A stretch of DNA of 64,000 bases from Symbiodinium kawagutii (GCA_009767595.1 VSDK01007159.1:1-64000), one strand, 5' to 3'. Positions 52,198 through 62,580 are shown, counted from the stretch's first letter. Notes: a model not told the origin generated them from the letters alone. Translations and numbers: made by a program.

Positions 52198-52292
52198 TGC
52201 TTGGTGAACCACCCAGATGCAAAATATGCGCAAGTCAACCAAACAAAAATGGTTTATATTCGGGAAGACATCAAACGTTTAAAACCACCAAC
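52198..52292. mobile_element. Family B element, diverged
   Basis: Left end CTGCTTGGTGAACCACCC, right end AAAACCACCAACCGG; AAGTCAACCAAACAAAAATGG inside. Confidence 0.5.
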
Positions 52293-52654
52293 CGGTTGTG
52301 GTCATCTTTGACGCCCATGACTGAACTTTGGACGTCAGAAACTTTCGAGGCTAGGCTCTCGGGCTGACTTCGCGAAGTTTTGGATAGATCTCCTGTCAAC
52401 CAGTTGCTGCTCACCCCTGCGACATTGATGGGTCAAAACCCAAGTGTCTATGAGATTGCGTTGCGCGCGAATCACATAAGAAATGGCACCAGTGATTCTA
52501 TGAGGGGGAATGCAAGTTGCATGCCGAGAGGATGTCAGTATCTCTCAATCTAATTACCGCGGCTGTTTTGATGCCACCCTGTAATGATGTAATGATTTGT
52601 TTGTTTGGCAACGCAGTGGACATGTTTGTGGGCGTCCCCTTCCACGCCTGGCTC

Positions 52655-53776
52655 GGGTCCCGCAGCCATCTCCAAATGGCAAGTTCGCAGCATTTTGCCG
52701 CTGCCATCATCCATATGCACCTGAAAAAAGCAGCGGTTTCACTGGTGCGATCACCGCTTCCAGAAACTGCCAACACCTCCATTGCGTTACTGTGTTTCCT
52801 TTGGTCCAGCAAGTGCTGTGCTTCCACTGGACTTTCCAGTGAACGGTCCTCTGCTTGGAAATTTGCTTCTTATGGGTCAATGCATTATAGAAGGCTCAAG
52901 ACAATTGGAAATCACATGGAACATCCATGAACAGGCTTCAAAGGTTTAAAGCCACACCTGCAAGGCCACAACTCGATTTTCTGTATGCAGTATGCGTATA
53001 TGTTCATCCTACTTTGGAACAGACTCCCCATAAGGCCAAACGCGATTGATACGACTTTTGGGTATGAGATACGACTTCGATCACTGACCCAGTAGATGCC
53101 AATCTAACGTGTCTCCGCCATGAAATGCCATGAAGGTCATTTAAGATGATGCCCCTTTTGCGTGTTCACCGCCGAATTACACCATGTGTTGACATCACAA
53201 GTCATGCACAGCGCCCAAGCGCCTTCCATCTCTCCTCCGCGGGGTCCCATTCAACGATTTTTCCTTCCTTGCCGTTCAAGTCTGTTCGAGCCTGGCGTGG
53301 GTCCGCCGGGTCACATTTCTTGCTAACCAAAAACGACGAACAAGAATGGCGAACGATGACAACCAAGAAATACATCGCATAGTAGGGATATGGTAAATGT
53401 ATAAGTACGGAATCATGGGTATGACATTACCAAAAACATCGTTTGTCAGCAGGGATTACTACCTATTTAGAGCAGGGATATGATAAATAACCAAAAATCG
53501 TTTTAATTGCCAAACCCACCATATGATATGTCATTGAGACATCCACGTTGCCTTGAAAAGAAATGTGATATTCTGATGTTCCCTAAAACTGCTTGATGAT
53601 TTGCGCCAAGAAAATACTGAACTCTGAAGATCTCTAAAGCCTTACCATCCCTTGCCATCCCTTGCCATCCCTTACCCGCTCAATTTATATACCAACGACC
53701 TCCTGACATCAACATCTCCTGTCCCGGGCCGCGACCTTGAGACCCGTAACGCGAACGCGGTCGCCTTCTCGGAAGG
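52655..53776 (-). CDS. SH3-like module D (three exons)
   Basis: Exons 53776-53736 (41 nt, FREGDRVRVTGLK), 53291-53223 (69 nt, ARTDLNGKEGKIVEWDPAEE then RWK) and from 52720 down to about 52655 (VHMDDGSGKMLRTCHLEM). The first donor is GT, the second GC (GCGCTT). The first exon is 2 nt shorter than in all other modules, so either its acceptor differs or the copy is decaying. It lies between the two duplicated blocks and is the most divergent copy. Confidence 0.6.
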
Positions 53777-53789
53777 CTGTGGACCTCAG

Positions 53790-54150
53790 TGAACTCCGTC
53801 AAGTGGGTAACAGTAACAGTGGTTGATGGATTAGTGATAGTAGTTGATGATGGATTCAAATCATAGTTCAAATCATGGTTCACGTTGTGGTTCAAATCAT
53901 AGTTCAAATCATGGTTCAACTCATGGTTCACATTATGGTTCAAGACTGTGTAAAATGAAGATTCTGCCAATCGCTAAAATGATGGCTCCTGATGGTTTTA
54001 TGATGAAGGGCCATGAGGTTAAGTAATGAAGGTCCATGATGATTAAAATGATGGCTCACATGATTCACATTATGATTCAGATAATGGTTGGATTGATGGA
54101 GAAGATCTTCGCCAAATATTTGATGCCACCATATGCCATCTGCAATATAT
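53790..54150. other. Intron or spacer with GGTTCAAATCATAGTTCAAATC repeats
   Basis: Tandem GGTTCA-x-x-TCATGGTTCA units at 53850-53945. No exon seen. Confidence 0.5.
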
Positions 54151-54152
54151 CA

Positions 54153-54275
54153 CATATGGCAGTGGGTCAAAACCCCGTACCCCTAGTTCCCTCCTAATAA
54201 CCATTGTTTTCCCCTATTTACCATGGGCGGAAATCCCCCATTAGTTGGTTGGTTCATATTGACCCATAGCCATAT
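54153..54275. mobile_element. Family C element (123 bp)
   Basis: Left end ATATGGCAGTGGGTCA, right end TGACCCATAGCCATAT, interior CCCCGTACCCCTAGTTCCC. Confidence 0.75.
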
Positions 54276-54370
54276 CTGCTGCGGAAACGGTAGCCTTCCA
54301 AAGCATGTGGTCCCCTTTTGTTGGCCACACGGAGTCCAACATCGGGTTGTGATGGTCACCTGCATAGTAT

Positions 54371-54484
54371 ATGAGTGTTTCTCAAAATAGGGGTACCCCA
54401 AATCATCCAATAGTACGTAACCTTTTTGAATAATAAACTAACCATAACTCTGGGGGTAGCCCTATGGTTTGAGAAACCACCATA
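54371..54484. mobile_element. Family A element (114 bp)
   Basis: Left end GAGTGTTTCTCAAAATAGGG, right end ATGGTTTGAGAAACCACCAT. Confidence 0.75.
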
Positions 54485-54495
54485 TTGTGTATGTC

Positions 54496-54580
54496 ATATG
54501 GCTATGGGTCAGTTCACCCGACGTACCCCTGGTTCCCCCATCATTAACCAGGCTGTTTTCTCTATTATTGCTGACGTACG
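54496..54580. mobile_element. Family C element, left part only
   Basis: CATATGGCTATGGGTCAGTTC and GTACCCCTGGTTCCCCCATC present; the right end is missing. Confidence 0.55.
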
Positions 54581-54589
54581 CAAGGTTTA

Positions 54590-55490
54590 GCCTTACCTCT
54601 TTTCTTTGGTGAGTATTTAGTGAATATTCACATTATATGATACATGTGTACTGTATATATATATATATACATGTGTACTGTATAAATAATAGAGATATAT
54701 ACAGATACTGTATGTAATATATATATATATTTATTTATTTATTTATTGATATTAAACTATATACATCTATACATTTATACACATATAGATATTTAGATAT
54801 AGACATGTATATGTATATGCTAGATGTATAATCATGTACAATCTATTTAAATGTAGATAATGTGTCTATTTATATCATCTGGTGTATAATGTGCTATACC
54901 GGCTATACCCATCATTTGTTGACTGACCCACCTGCTCCCAGCCCCGACGTATCAGGTGAAGAAGTTGCGGGCTCACTGCCCGAGAGCCTGCCTGTGTGCT
55001 GGGGAGGCTTGTGCCATGGGCAAACGCGATAACAGCCACCTTTGTTTTAGACCCATGTAAGAATCATCAATACTATATGATAAGCCACTTTACACTCTAG
55101 GTCAAGATATCAATACTATAGGGTTCTTGTAAAATAATATCTTCAGGATGTTGGTTAGCCCTATGTATTGATCGTCATCAAAATATAACTTTACAGCTAA
55201 TTCCATAGGCAGAGCTTGATTTGGACATTCACCAAAAAATACCCTCCACGGATTTCAAAATCTTATGTTGCGGGGTTATAATTGCAAAAGTGACATTAAC
55301 CATTATCAGTATCAAACATGTTTACCGACCATGATGAACCATTGGCAGCCATTGCAAACCATTGATAACCATCGGATATCACGACCAAGTCCAAGCAATC
55401 TTCTCGTGCTCGAGTGGGCTTCCAAGTGTTGTGGTTCTACAGGGTCCAATGGTGCTGCAGTGTTGGGTCTGCGATACAGCTGTGTCCTTT
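54590..55490. other. AT-rich spacer with TATA microsatellites
   Basis: (TA)n at 54650-54670 and 54715-54735, ATTT repeats at 54732-54748. A short GC-rich stretch at 54940-55015 (LRAHCPRACLCAGEACAMGK) may be an exon. Otherwise nothing. Confidence 0.4.
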
Positions 55491-55679
55491 AGTTTTTCTT
55501 CAGCGTTGTGGTAGATTGCAGAAGAGAAGTCAATGCCGATGGCTACCAATCTTCACATCTGCCGGAGCGTCTCAATTCTTTTGCATGTCATTCCCCCCCA
55601 TCCAAAATGACAACTCTTGACACGTGACCCCACAAAACAGCTGGGAGGATGACATTCCTGCAGTCAATGCTAGGAATTC

Positions 55680-55860
55680 CAGGGAAGATCTATCCATCAA
55701 CGCGACTCCCACGACCGGACCTGTAGTGGTTGCTTGCAGTGGGGCTGCTTGCAGTGGGGCTGCTTGCACTGGAGACGCTTGCGCAGCAGCTGGCTTGCCT
55801 GGCAAAGAATCTCCATATCGCGAGCTCAAATAAATTGGATCTGCTTGGAGTCTCATTTTC
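55680..55860 (-). CDS. Ala/Pro/Gln-rich exon, copy 3
   Basis: The minus strand reads YGDSLPGKPAAAQASPVQAA then PLQAAPLQATTTGPVVGVAL. It has one AAPLQ unit more than copy 2, so the 15-bp repeat has changed in number since the block was duplicated. Confidence 0.48.
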
Positions 55861-56096
55861 ATGGGCTCATTTTGGGGAAGGCTATCTGTGGCATTGACGA
55901 TAAATGAAGTGACACATAGTCACACAATGAGCAAGCCATATGCGGGACCTTAAGAAACCCCAAAGCAGGATTCGCACACTGCTCCAAAGAAAACATCTGG
56001 GCACAGCCAGCACATGCTTTGGATCAATAAACTCAGTTACTTCTTGCAATGGCATCACCATAGGTGTGCAAATAACTAGCCACCATGGCAGCCCAC

Positions 56097-57402
56097 CTGG
56101 GCCAACAGGCTCCAGGTTCCCTTCTCGCAGCAATTTGCCGCTACCATCATCCATCCGCACCTCTCAAGCAGTCGCAGGAACTGCACACGTCTGTTTACAT
56201 CTGTCAAAGTGGGAGCTGTCAGATTGTTTTCCATCAGGGTCCATCTGAAATGGACCAAAAAATCGTTGGATGTTTCTTTGTTCAAGATTTGCGCCTGACT
56301 TGAAAATCAGATTAGGCTTGCTTGCAGGCAGGAAACTAGATCCAGTATACAATTTTCGCTCCATTTTAGAGATACGTTCTGGGGGTGGGACTGGAGAGCC
56401 GGAGAGATGTGGATAGTCATTACTTCTCAGCACTTCTGCACCATGACGATGTTGCCCTACTCTTGCCAAGAACCGCTACACTGGTACTCCTCCTTCTCCA
56501 CTCATGCTGCTAGTACTAATTACTAATCACGACTATTGGCTATTGGTACTAATTATGACTGATTAATTATATTATATACTAATTGCTAATTGCTGATTAC
56601 TAGTTACTAATCACATCTAATTACTAATTACTAACTATATCCAACATGACTGTTACAGTATTACTGATCGTGACTATTGGTATTATTACTATTGCTAGCA
56701 GCTAGCTGCTAGTGCCAGCAGTCCTATTGCTGCTACAACTGCTCCTCCTCCTCCTCCTTGCACGGCTCAAGTTGTGACAGTTTTAGAACTTCCACCCTGC
56801 TGGGCCTGCCTTCCATCTACCCTCTGCTTGATCAAACTCCAAGAGGATTCCACACTGTCCATTGAGGTCTCTTTGGACCTGACTGCAGCGCCAGGTTTTA
56901 GCATGTTTAAGCTACATACCTGCAGAAATCTCACAATATTATGACTGTCGGAGTGCCCTTAGATGCGGTTGCATGGTATCCCAACATCATTCAAATATCA
57001 TGATTTTGAGTAGGAAAACTAACTGTTTCGGGCATACATCGTTCATTGACACGTACAGGTGCAGGCCGCAGTAGCTTGCTAGTGATTGATATTATATATC
57101 CATGTACCAACCCCGACTGAAGGAGCAGGGGAGCGCGTACGGATTATAAATTGCGCATTGGCAACATCGGGAGATCTGCAGGTTAAAAAATTGGATGACA
57201 AAGAGTCCCAACCAAGTTCTCACCAACCATTGGAGAACAGTACTTATCCACAGTTATCCCTAGCTGGTTGGTAGATTGTAGCCAGCGGAGCTACCTCCAA
57301 AATCAAGACAGACATATTGTGGACACTTTCCACGATTAACCGCCCGCAACAGTCAGAGCCTGCAGACCCTTGACGCACACTCGATCGCCATTCTTCCAGC
57401 AC
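56097..57402 (-). CDS. SH3-like module E (three exons)
   Basis: Exons 57402-57360 (43 nt, CWKNGDRVCVKGLQ), 56878-56810 (69 nt, VQRDLNGQCGILLEFDQAEG then RWK) and 56160-56097 (64 nt, VRMDDGSGKLLREGNLEPV). The first two donors are GC (GCTCTG, GCAGGC); the third is GT (GTGGGC) where module B has GC (GCATGT). Paralogue of module B with the same exon lengths. Confidence 0.68.
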
Positions 57403-57519
57403 CTTGTCCAGAGGGATGTTTTGTTTAAGACAAACTTGAGAGCACTAGAGACTGAACGATGAGGTGAGTCTCATCTGTTTCTGATTTTGTTGATATTTCC
57501 CTTAAGTCGCATTTGATCC

Positions 57520-57690
57520 TAGCTGGCAGAGGCTTGTGCATGTGCCAGTGCCAATGCCAACCAATGCTCCAAACATTTGTTCGGTGTGAATGTGAACCGT
57601 GGTTCTTCCCAACAACGTCCAACCACCCTGAAAGCGGCAAACGCACCTCCCTGACTCTGGCAAAGACTTTCCTGTCTCAAGACTGTCAGT
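57520..57690 (-). CDS. Linker exon between modules F and E
   Basis: Counterpart of 49530-49800. The frame KVFARVREVRLPLSGWLDVV is shared with that copy. Another minus frame is longer here (57519-57815) but is broken in copy 1, so it is less likely. Confidence 0.4.
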
Positions 57691-57928
57691 TCTTGATCGG
57701 CAAACATGTGCTCTGTGGATGAACTGTAGTTTTGTGACGTTCCGAATTCCGGCTGTATCCAAACCTGACCAGATATTCCATCCCCAAAGGGCAACCGAGT
57801 TGAGAAAAAGCACATCCTGCGTGGTTTTGCAAAGGCATCAAGCAGCCAGCAAATGCGTCTTCAATGAACATCCGACATCTCTCCTGGATCTCCCAGCTGA
57901 TCACCAACTCCATTGGTTTCGTCCACTT

Positions 57929-59036
57929 CTTCTGCATTGAGGAGTTTCAAGTTGGACTCTTTCAGCAGTTTGCCCGTGCCGTCATCCAGCAATACCTGGT
58001 GAGACGGTGATCTTACAAGGAGAAGCAAACCATGACGAGAATCTTGAACAGAAACTACTATCTGAATAGCCAAAGCGCCGCTTGAAGAATGAAAACTTTT
58101 CTATCCCCTCCTGGCACAAATTCTATCAGAATGTGCCCCATTGAAGTCTGGCCTTCCATCGCTGTTCTTTTTCATCCCATTCCACCACCTCTCCAGCACT
58201 GCCGTTCAGATCAGGCCGCACCTGGTTCCACGGCCCGGCTTTCCAAGAGGTCCCAGTTGTCCCGGTGAAACCAGAGGTCACAGCATGCTCACCATCCAGT
58301 GACTTACGATTCACACAGCACATCAGAGCACCGAAATGATTCCATCACTGCAACATGCCCGATGCAGCCGATGCAGCCGTGTAAATCATGATGGATTGTT
58401 TGGCGCAGAGCTGTTGATTCTTTTCTGGTGGGGGCCAATGCCAGAGCTGTAGTAGTAGAGATTTAATGTAAATTTCCGCCAAGACATGTGGCAGTGGGTC
58501 AAAACCCTGTACCCCTGGTTCCCCTGTCATTAACCATTGTTTTTCCCATCACTGTTGGTTGTTATCCCCCATTATTGGTTGGTTCATATTGACCCATAGC
58601 CATGTCAAGAACCATTTCTTCCCAACAACTGCACTGGTTTGCAAGTTTGACATTCAATCTGAGCCATGCAACCAAAACTCTGATTGAACAATGGCCAATA
58701 CAATGTTAAACAGTCCCAGATGTGGTCGTGGATCAAAATTGGGTACCCCCAAAACCATTGGTCTATTGTAGATGTCCATTTTAAATGGCCACATAGGGAG
58801 TTGATAATTTTGACCCAGAACCATGTGAGGGGTTCTCAAAATTGGGAACCCCAAGAATGGTTGGTTTATTACTATAAGTAGCTAATTTCGGATCATTTGG
58901 GTGTTCCCTATTTTGAGAAACCGCCATATGCTTTCAAAGAATCTCCAGAGGATTCCCAGGTAGTCACCACGGTGGGACTTTATGTCCTGTCGCCTGAAGA
59001 CCGATGACCTCCACGCGCGCCCGGGGCTCAATGGAC
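57929..59036 (-). CDS. SH3-like module F (three exons)
   Basis: Exons 59036-58994 (43 nt, SIEPRARVEVIGLQ), 58221-58153 (69 nt, VRPDLNGSAGEVVEWDEKEQ then RWK) and from 57995 down to about 57929 (VLLDDGTGKLLKESNLKLLN, possibly continuing EEVDETNGVG to a GTGATC donor at about 57897). First and second donors are GC (GCGACA, GCCAGA). Paralogue of module C. Confidence 0.68.
58486..58604. mobile_element. Family C element (119 bp) in an intron of module F
   Basis: Left end CATGTGGCAGTGGGTCA, right end TGACCCATAGCCATG. Absent from the corresponding intron of module C, so it came in after the block duplication or was lost there. Confidence 0.75.
58720..58827. mobile_element. Family C-like element, diverged
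   Basis: TGTGGTCGTGGATCAAAATTG at the left, AATTTTGACCCAGAACCATG at the right: an inverted pair of about 18 bases with mismatches. Confidence 0.6.
58826..58928. mobile_element. Family A element directly after the family C-like element
   Basis: Left end GAGGGGTTCTCAAAATTGGG, right end CCCTATTTTGAGAAACCGCC. Confidence 0.7.
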
Positions 59037-59059
59037 CTGGGCGTTGGATGTCAAAACTC

Positions 59060-59426
59060 ATTGAAAACTCACACGAGTTAAAATAGATGTCATCCAATGT
59101 ATGATGTATAGTCATTATATTTTGAAAACTCTTTGATGTCATTAAACATCATATCATCATCTCATGTATAGTCATTATATGTCATTATGATCAGCAGTTA
59201 ATGGCCTACTGATGATAACATCATGTTCTGCATTGGATTCCCCATGATTGGTGGCATGACCACTGGTATGGTGCTTCATTATAAGCTATATAGGTATAGG
59301 TATATAGCTATTGGTACTGCCAATGGTAAACAAGCTGGCATTGGTATAATTAATGCCTGACTTGGGTATAATGCTGGGTATTGGTTTCATGACTTTATCC
59401 GGCATTGTCAGGATGTAAGTTCACAC

Positions 59427-59458
<32 letters not shown>

Positions 59459-60270
59459 ATCATTTTGTTTGGGAATCATTTAAAATAGGCTGACATTCAA
59501 CCATTCGATGAAAAACATCATATCATATAGTCATCATGATCAGCAATTGATGGCCTATTGATGATAAAATGTGATATGCTTTCCATGACAGATCGTAATC
59601 CGCAACAATTCAGCGGGCAGAACCACTATTGATGTTGATCACAAACGGTGTTGGCAAGTGCTGAGATCGGGATGTGATTTGAGGATTCAGAAACCACCAC
59701 ATGAGCAGCGACCATTTTTTGGTATACGACAAAGGGAAAGGAGACTCCCTAATACGTCGTCTTTACATTTTGCAATTGAGAGGATTCTGATGAAAACGGT
59801 GCTTGAGCTGCTGCTGCTGCTGCTGCTGCTAGAACCCTGATAGTATATATCGCAACAAAGCGAAAGAAACCAAAAAGGGATAAGCCAAGCATTAAGATGG
59901 GTTGAAGACTACCGGGCCTAGTGGCTGGCCCTGGGCATCTTTGGGTGGACTTTACGTCGTTTTGGACGTCCTTTTTCCACCGACCGAGTCTTTAGAAAAT
60001 TGATAGTATGTAACGTAAGCACTCGTTTTTGGAGTAACCCCCTACCTCGTTCCACAGCTATATAACTATAGGCATCCACCTCCAAACCTGATTGTTGCTA
60101 ACGACTTTCGATTTCTCTAAATGCGGCTGCTCATAAATGTGCTTGGGGCACTCAAAAAACGGACAAACATGGAGAAACCACATGTTTTGTTGGAGGCTTG
60201 TCTGCAGCCAAAGCCTGCAACACAGGGAACGGTGAGAACAGCGCGGGAGCTGAACACCTGGATGTCGTCC
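59060..60270. other. Intron/spacer; no exon recognised
   Basis: CATCATATCATCATATAG repeats, (TA)n(TG)n at 59428-59459, (CTG)n at 59810-59830. A short plus frame at 59658-59840 is low-complexity at its end. Confidence 0.45.
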
Positions 60271-60277
60271 GTGTCAC

Positions 60278-60333
60278 CAGTTGGTTCCCCGGCTTCACAA
60301 AGGGCTCCGCCGAGCTTTGCGACTCCGAGGGAT
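60278..60333 (-). CDS. Exon upstream of module F
   Basis: 56 nt between CCACAG and GTGACA; the frame equivalent to the copy at 51916 reads LGGALCEAGEPTG. It is shorter than copy 1 because the left part of that exon is not conserved here. Confidence 0.42.
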
Positions 60334-60399
60334 CTGTGGTCAACGGATATGGCTCTGAGGCATTGAGAGGCGATGAGACGTTTACATTTTGAATGTTAA

Positions 60400-61040
60400 T
60401 AGTAATAACAATAAACAATAACAATAATAGTGCAAGTAATAATGACAAGTTAAGTAATTAACAATAACACCAATAGTACAAGTAATCATGCTGATAAACA
60501 ATAGTAACAGTCACTCTAGTAATAGTTAATATGTAAGAATAACTGCACTTGCCAAACATTATAGGCTACCATTATGATCAGTATGTTATAGAATGCATGC
60601 AACAACGTGTAATGCATACATTTCATGCATAGCAGGCTCACGTATGGAAAGATAGTCAGATAAACATCTGATCAACTTCAACCTTGATGGATTGTCAACA
60701 AGAAAGCTTGAGGAGACACAACTCCAGTATTGCAAAACCAAATGTGCCCGTGAACGGGTGGTCATCAAATCATCTAATCAAATCATCTAGAATCTAGGTG
60801 TGAGGAGACATCAGCTTGTAGTACTGATGCTATCCGAGATTCAAGTATTAGCACCCCCGTGGCCCCAGTCGAGTGTAAATCAGCGTCAAGCTGCGTCACA
60901 ATCCAACATGGACTTTGATTATGGGTTGTAATTATGGACCTAGCTATTGTTCAATGATGTTCGATACATGTGATGCTTAGAGTCGAGCTGTAGCCAAGAA
61001 TTCACATGGATCCTACACCAAGTACTCCATGACGCATGAC
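60400..61040. other. AT-rich, AATAACAATAA-type sequence, no gene seen
   Basis: Low-complexity AATAGTAACAATAA stretch at 60395-60540, then mixed sequence without splice-supported frames. Confidence 0.45.
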
Positions 61041-61042
61041 AC

Positions 61043-61136
61043 CTGATGAGTTGAACATGTGGTCGGTGCCTGCAGCTTCCAAGTTTTCCTCCCGGAAGTT
61101 CTTCACCACTCCGTAGAGGTTCTCACGGGGACTTTG
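61043..61136 (-). CDS. Exon, unrecognised
   Basis: 94 nt between TTTGATCAG and GTGTCA, reading SPRENLYGVVKNFREENLEA then AGTDHMFNSS. Good composition and splice sites. The REENLEA segment echoes the end of the SH3-like module (REENLEPV), but the DDG core is absent. Confidence 0.5.
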
Positions 61137-61172
61137 CTGATCAAAGAAGTATATCAAATATCATGAGGTTCA

Positions 61173-61487
61173 GTGACTTTGCAAGATGCCAAGGGAATAC
61201 AAATTCATGTGAGGAGGTGGTCAAGAAATACCTTGGTATTTGAGAAGACGACGTTTCAAACTCTGCTGAAATCGTTGGAAATCCCAAAAAACAAGTTGCG
61301 CTTATCAGCCAAGACCATCAAAGCTCTCCTGTGCAGAAGCTTCGGCACCATGCAATCGAACCTCGAACACGCTTCGTTTTATGAGCCATTCTGTATCCTT
61401 ATCCGTGGTGACGTGCTGCTATATCGCTGGAAAACCTTGCTGAGCCAGCAACAGACCAAGAGTCTTCTATTGGATCCCACGCCGTGA
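61173..61487 (+). CDS. 104-codon ORF, unrecognised
   Basis: A plus frame reads FQTLLKSLEIPKNKLRLSAK, TIKALLCRSFGTMQSNLEHA and LIRGDVLLYRWKTLLSQQQT to a TGA. It is the only long frame here and has a plausible composition. Could be a single exon or intronless gene. Confidence 0.38.
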   Translation: MTLQDAKGIQIHVRRWSRNTLVFEKTTFQTLLKSLEIPKNKLRLSAKTIKALLCRSFGTMQSNLEHASFYEPFCILIRGDVLLYRWKTLLSQQQTKSLLLDPTP

Positions 61488-61719
61488 TCACACCTGCGAA
61501 AGTGGAGATCCCAAGCAATCTCCGGGTTTGCTGTGATTGACGATTTTGTCAAGGTGACAAAATTAGAAGTGAGCCTACAAAAATTGAGCACGACTCTCTG
61601 ACAATGCTTCGGAGCGTGATTTGACAAATGATTTTTGCCGGCCTGGCAAATGCTGCATGTCTTACGTCATGAGATATGAAAGAAGCAGCTGAATCTGGCC
61701 AATTTACTTTAATTTCTAC

Positions 61720-62580
61720 CTCGTGCACCTCGTGTTAAATAGGGTTTTCACCCGGAAATAATTTGGGCACCTCGCCTCGTTAATTCGGGGACGCGCGTTT
61801 CATCCCTCGTCCGCCGCATGGACTCTTTTTTTCTCGACCGCCATTCTAGTCTTCTTTCTCTTCTCTGTCCTCTCTCCGCCTCTTCTTAAGCGGGCTCATC
61901 TTCTGTACCCGACAAACTTTTTCTACTGGCTTCCAATTTTGAAGGGTCACCAGGCTAGTATCCATTTAAAAAAACTTTTCTCCATCCGAAAAGTTTAGTT
62001 CCATGTTTTCAAATTGGAATCGCGGCAGGTGACAGTCCTTAGTCCTTAAGGAAAAAACTTTCCGAGGCCCAAAAAGTTTTTTCACCAATGGCTGGCTAAA
62101 GAAATGAGCCGGAACTGCTGCAATGGTCAATGACGCTTCTCCAAAGCTCATTGGGCAGGGCATCGTGGCTCCAAACGTCTTGGCCATGAGCACTCACAAA
62201 AACCTTCATTGATGGCCCTCCTAGCTGACCTAAATCTGCACCTGGGACCCAAACTTCTCCGCCGGCGGCTGGATCTCCCCCAGTTTTTTCACAGATCTGA
62301 AACAAAAACTTTTCCACGTTGGAAAAGTTTCATCTGAGGTCCTGATCCTGGATATTTAAAAGAAAACTTTACGAGAGCCAAAAAGTTTTTTACCCAAGGA
62401 CAACAGCAAAGCAGAACACACCATCTGATCGACTACGAACAAACTTTCTAGCATGGGAAAAGTTTTTTTCACTCCATTTCAGCACTTTGGAAGCACTACT
62501 TGCGTGCCTCGTTCTTCCGAATTTATTAATTCTACCTCGTTAATTTGGATACTTCACCTCGTGCCTTGTCAGCCCTCGCT
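61720..62580. other. CCTCG-rich and AAAAGTTT-rich stretch, unlike the rest of the window
   Basis: CACCTCGTG and CCTCGTTAATT words occur at both ends (61722-61785 and 62537-62585) and enclose five small hairpins. No frame is convincing. It may be a mobile element of unknown type. Confidence 0.35.
61971..62466. repeat. Cluster of five short hairpins with AAACTTT/AAAGTTT arms
   Basis: Arms: 61972-61980/61988-61996 (9 bp), 62052-62061/62073-62082 (10 bp), 62306-62315/62321-62330 (10 bp), 62363-62370/62382-62389 (8 bp), 62441-62448/62457-62465 (8 bp with a bulge). Loops are 5-12 bases and differ in sequence. Confidence 0.7.

Larger units (their letters stand above)
55494..60333. repeat. Duplicated gene block, copy 2
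   Basis: Same order of exons as the block at 46435-52018. It lacks the 1 kb microsatellite and is shorter overall. Confidence 0.7.
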
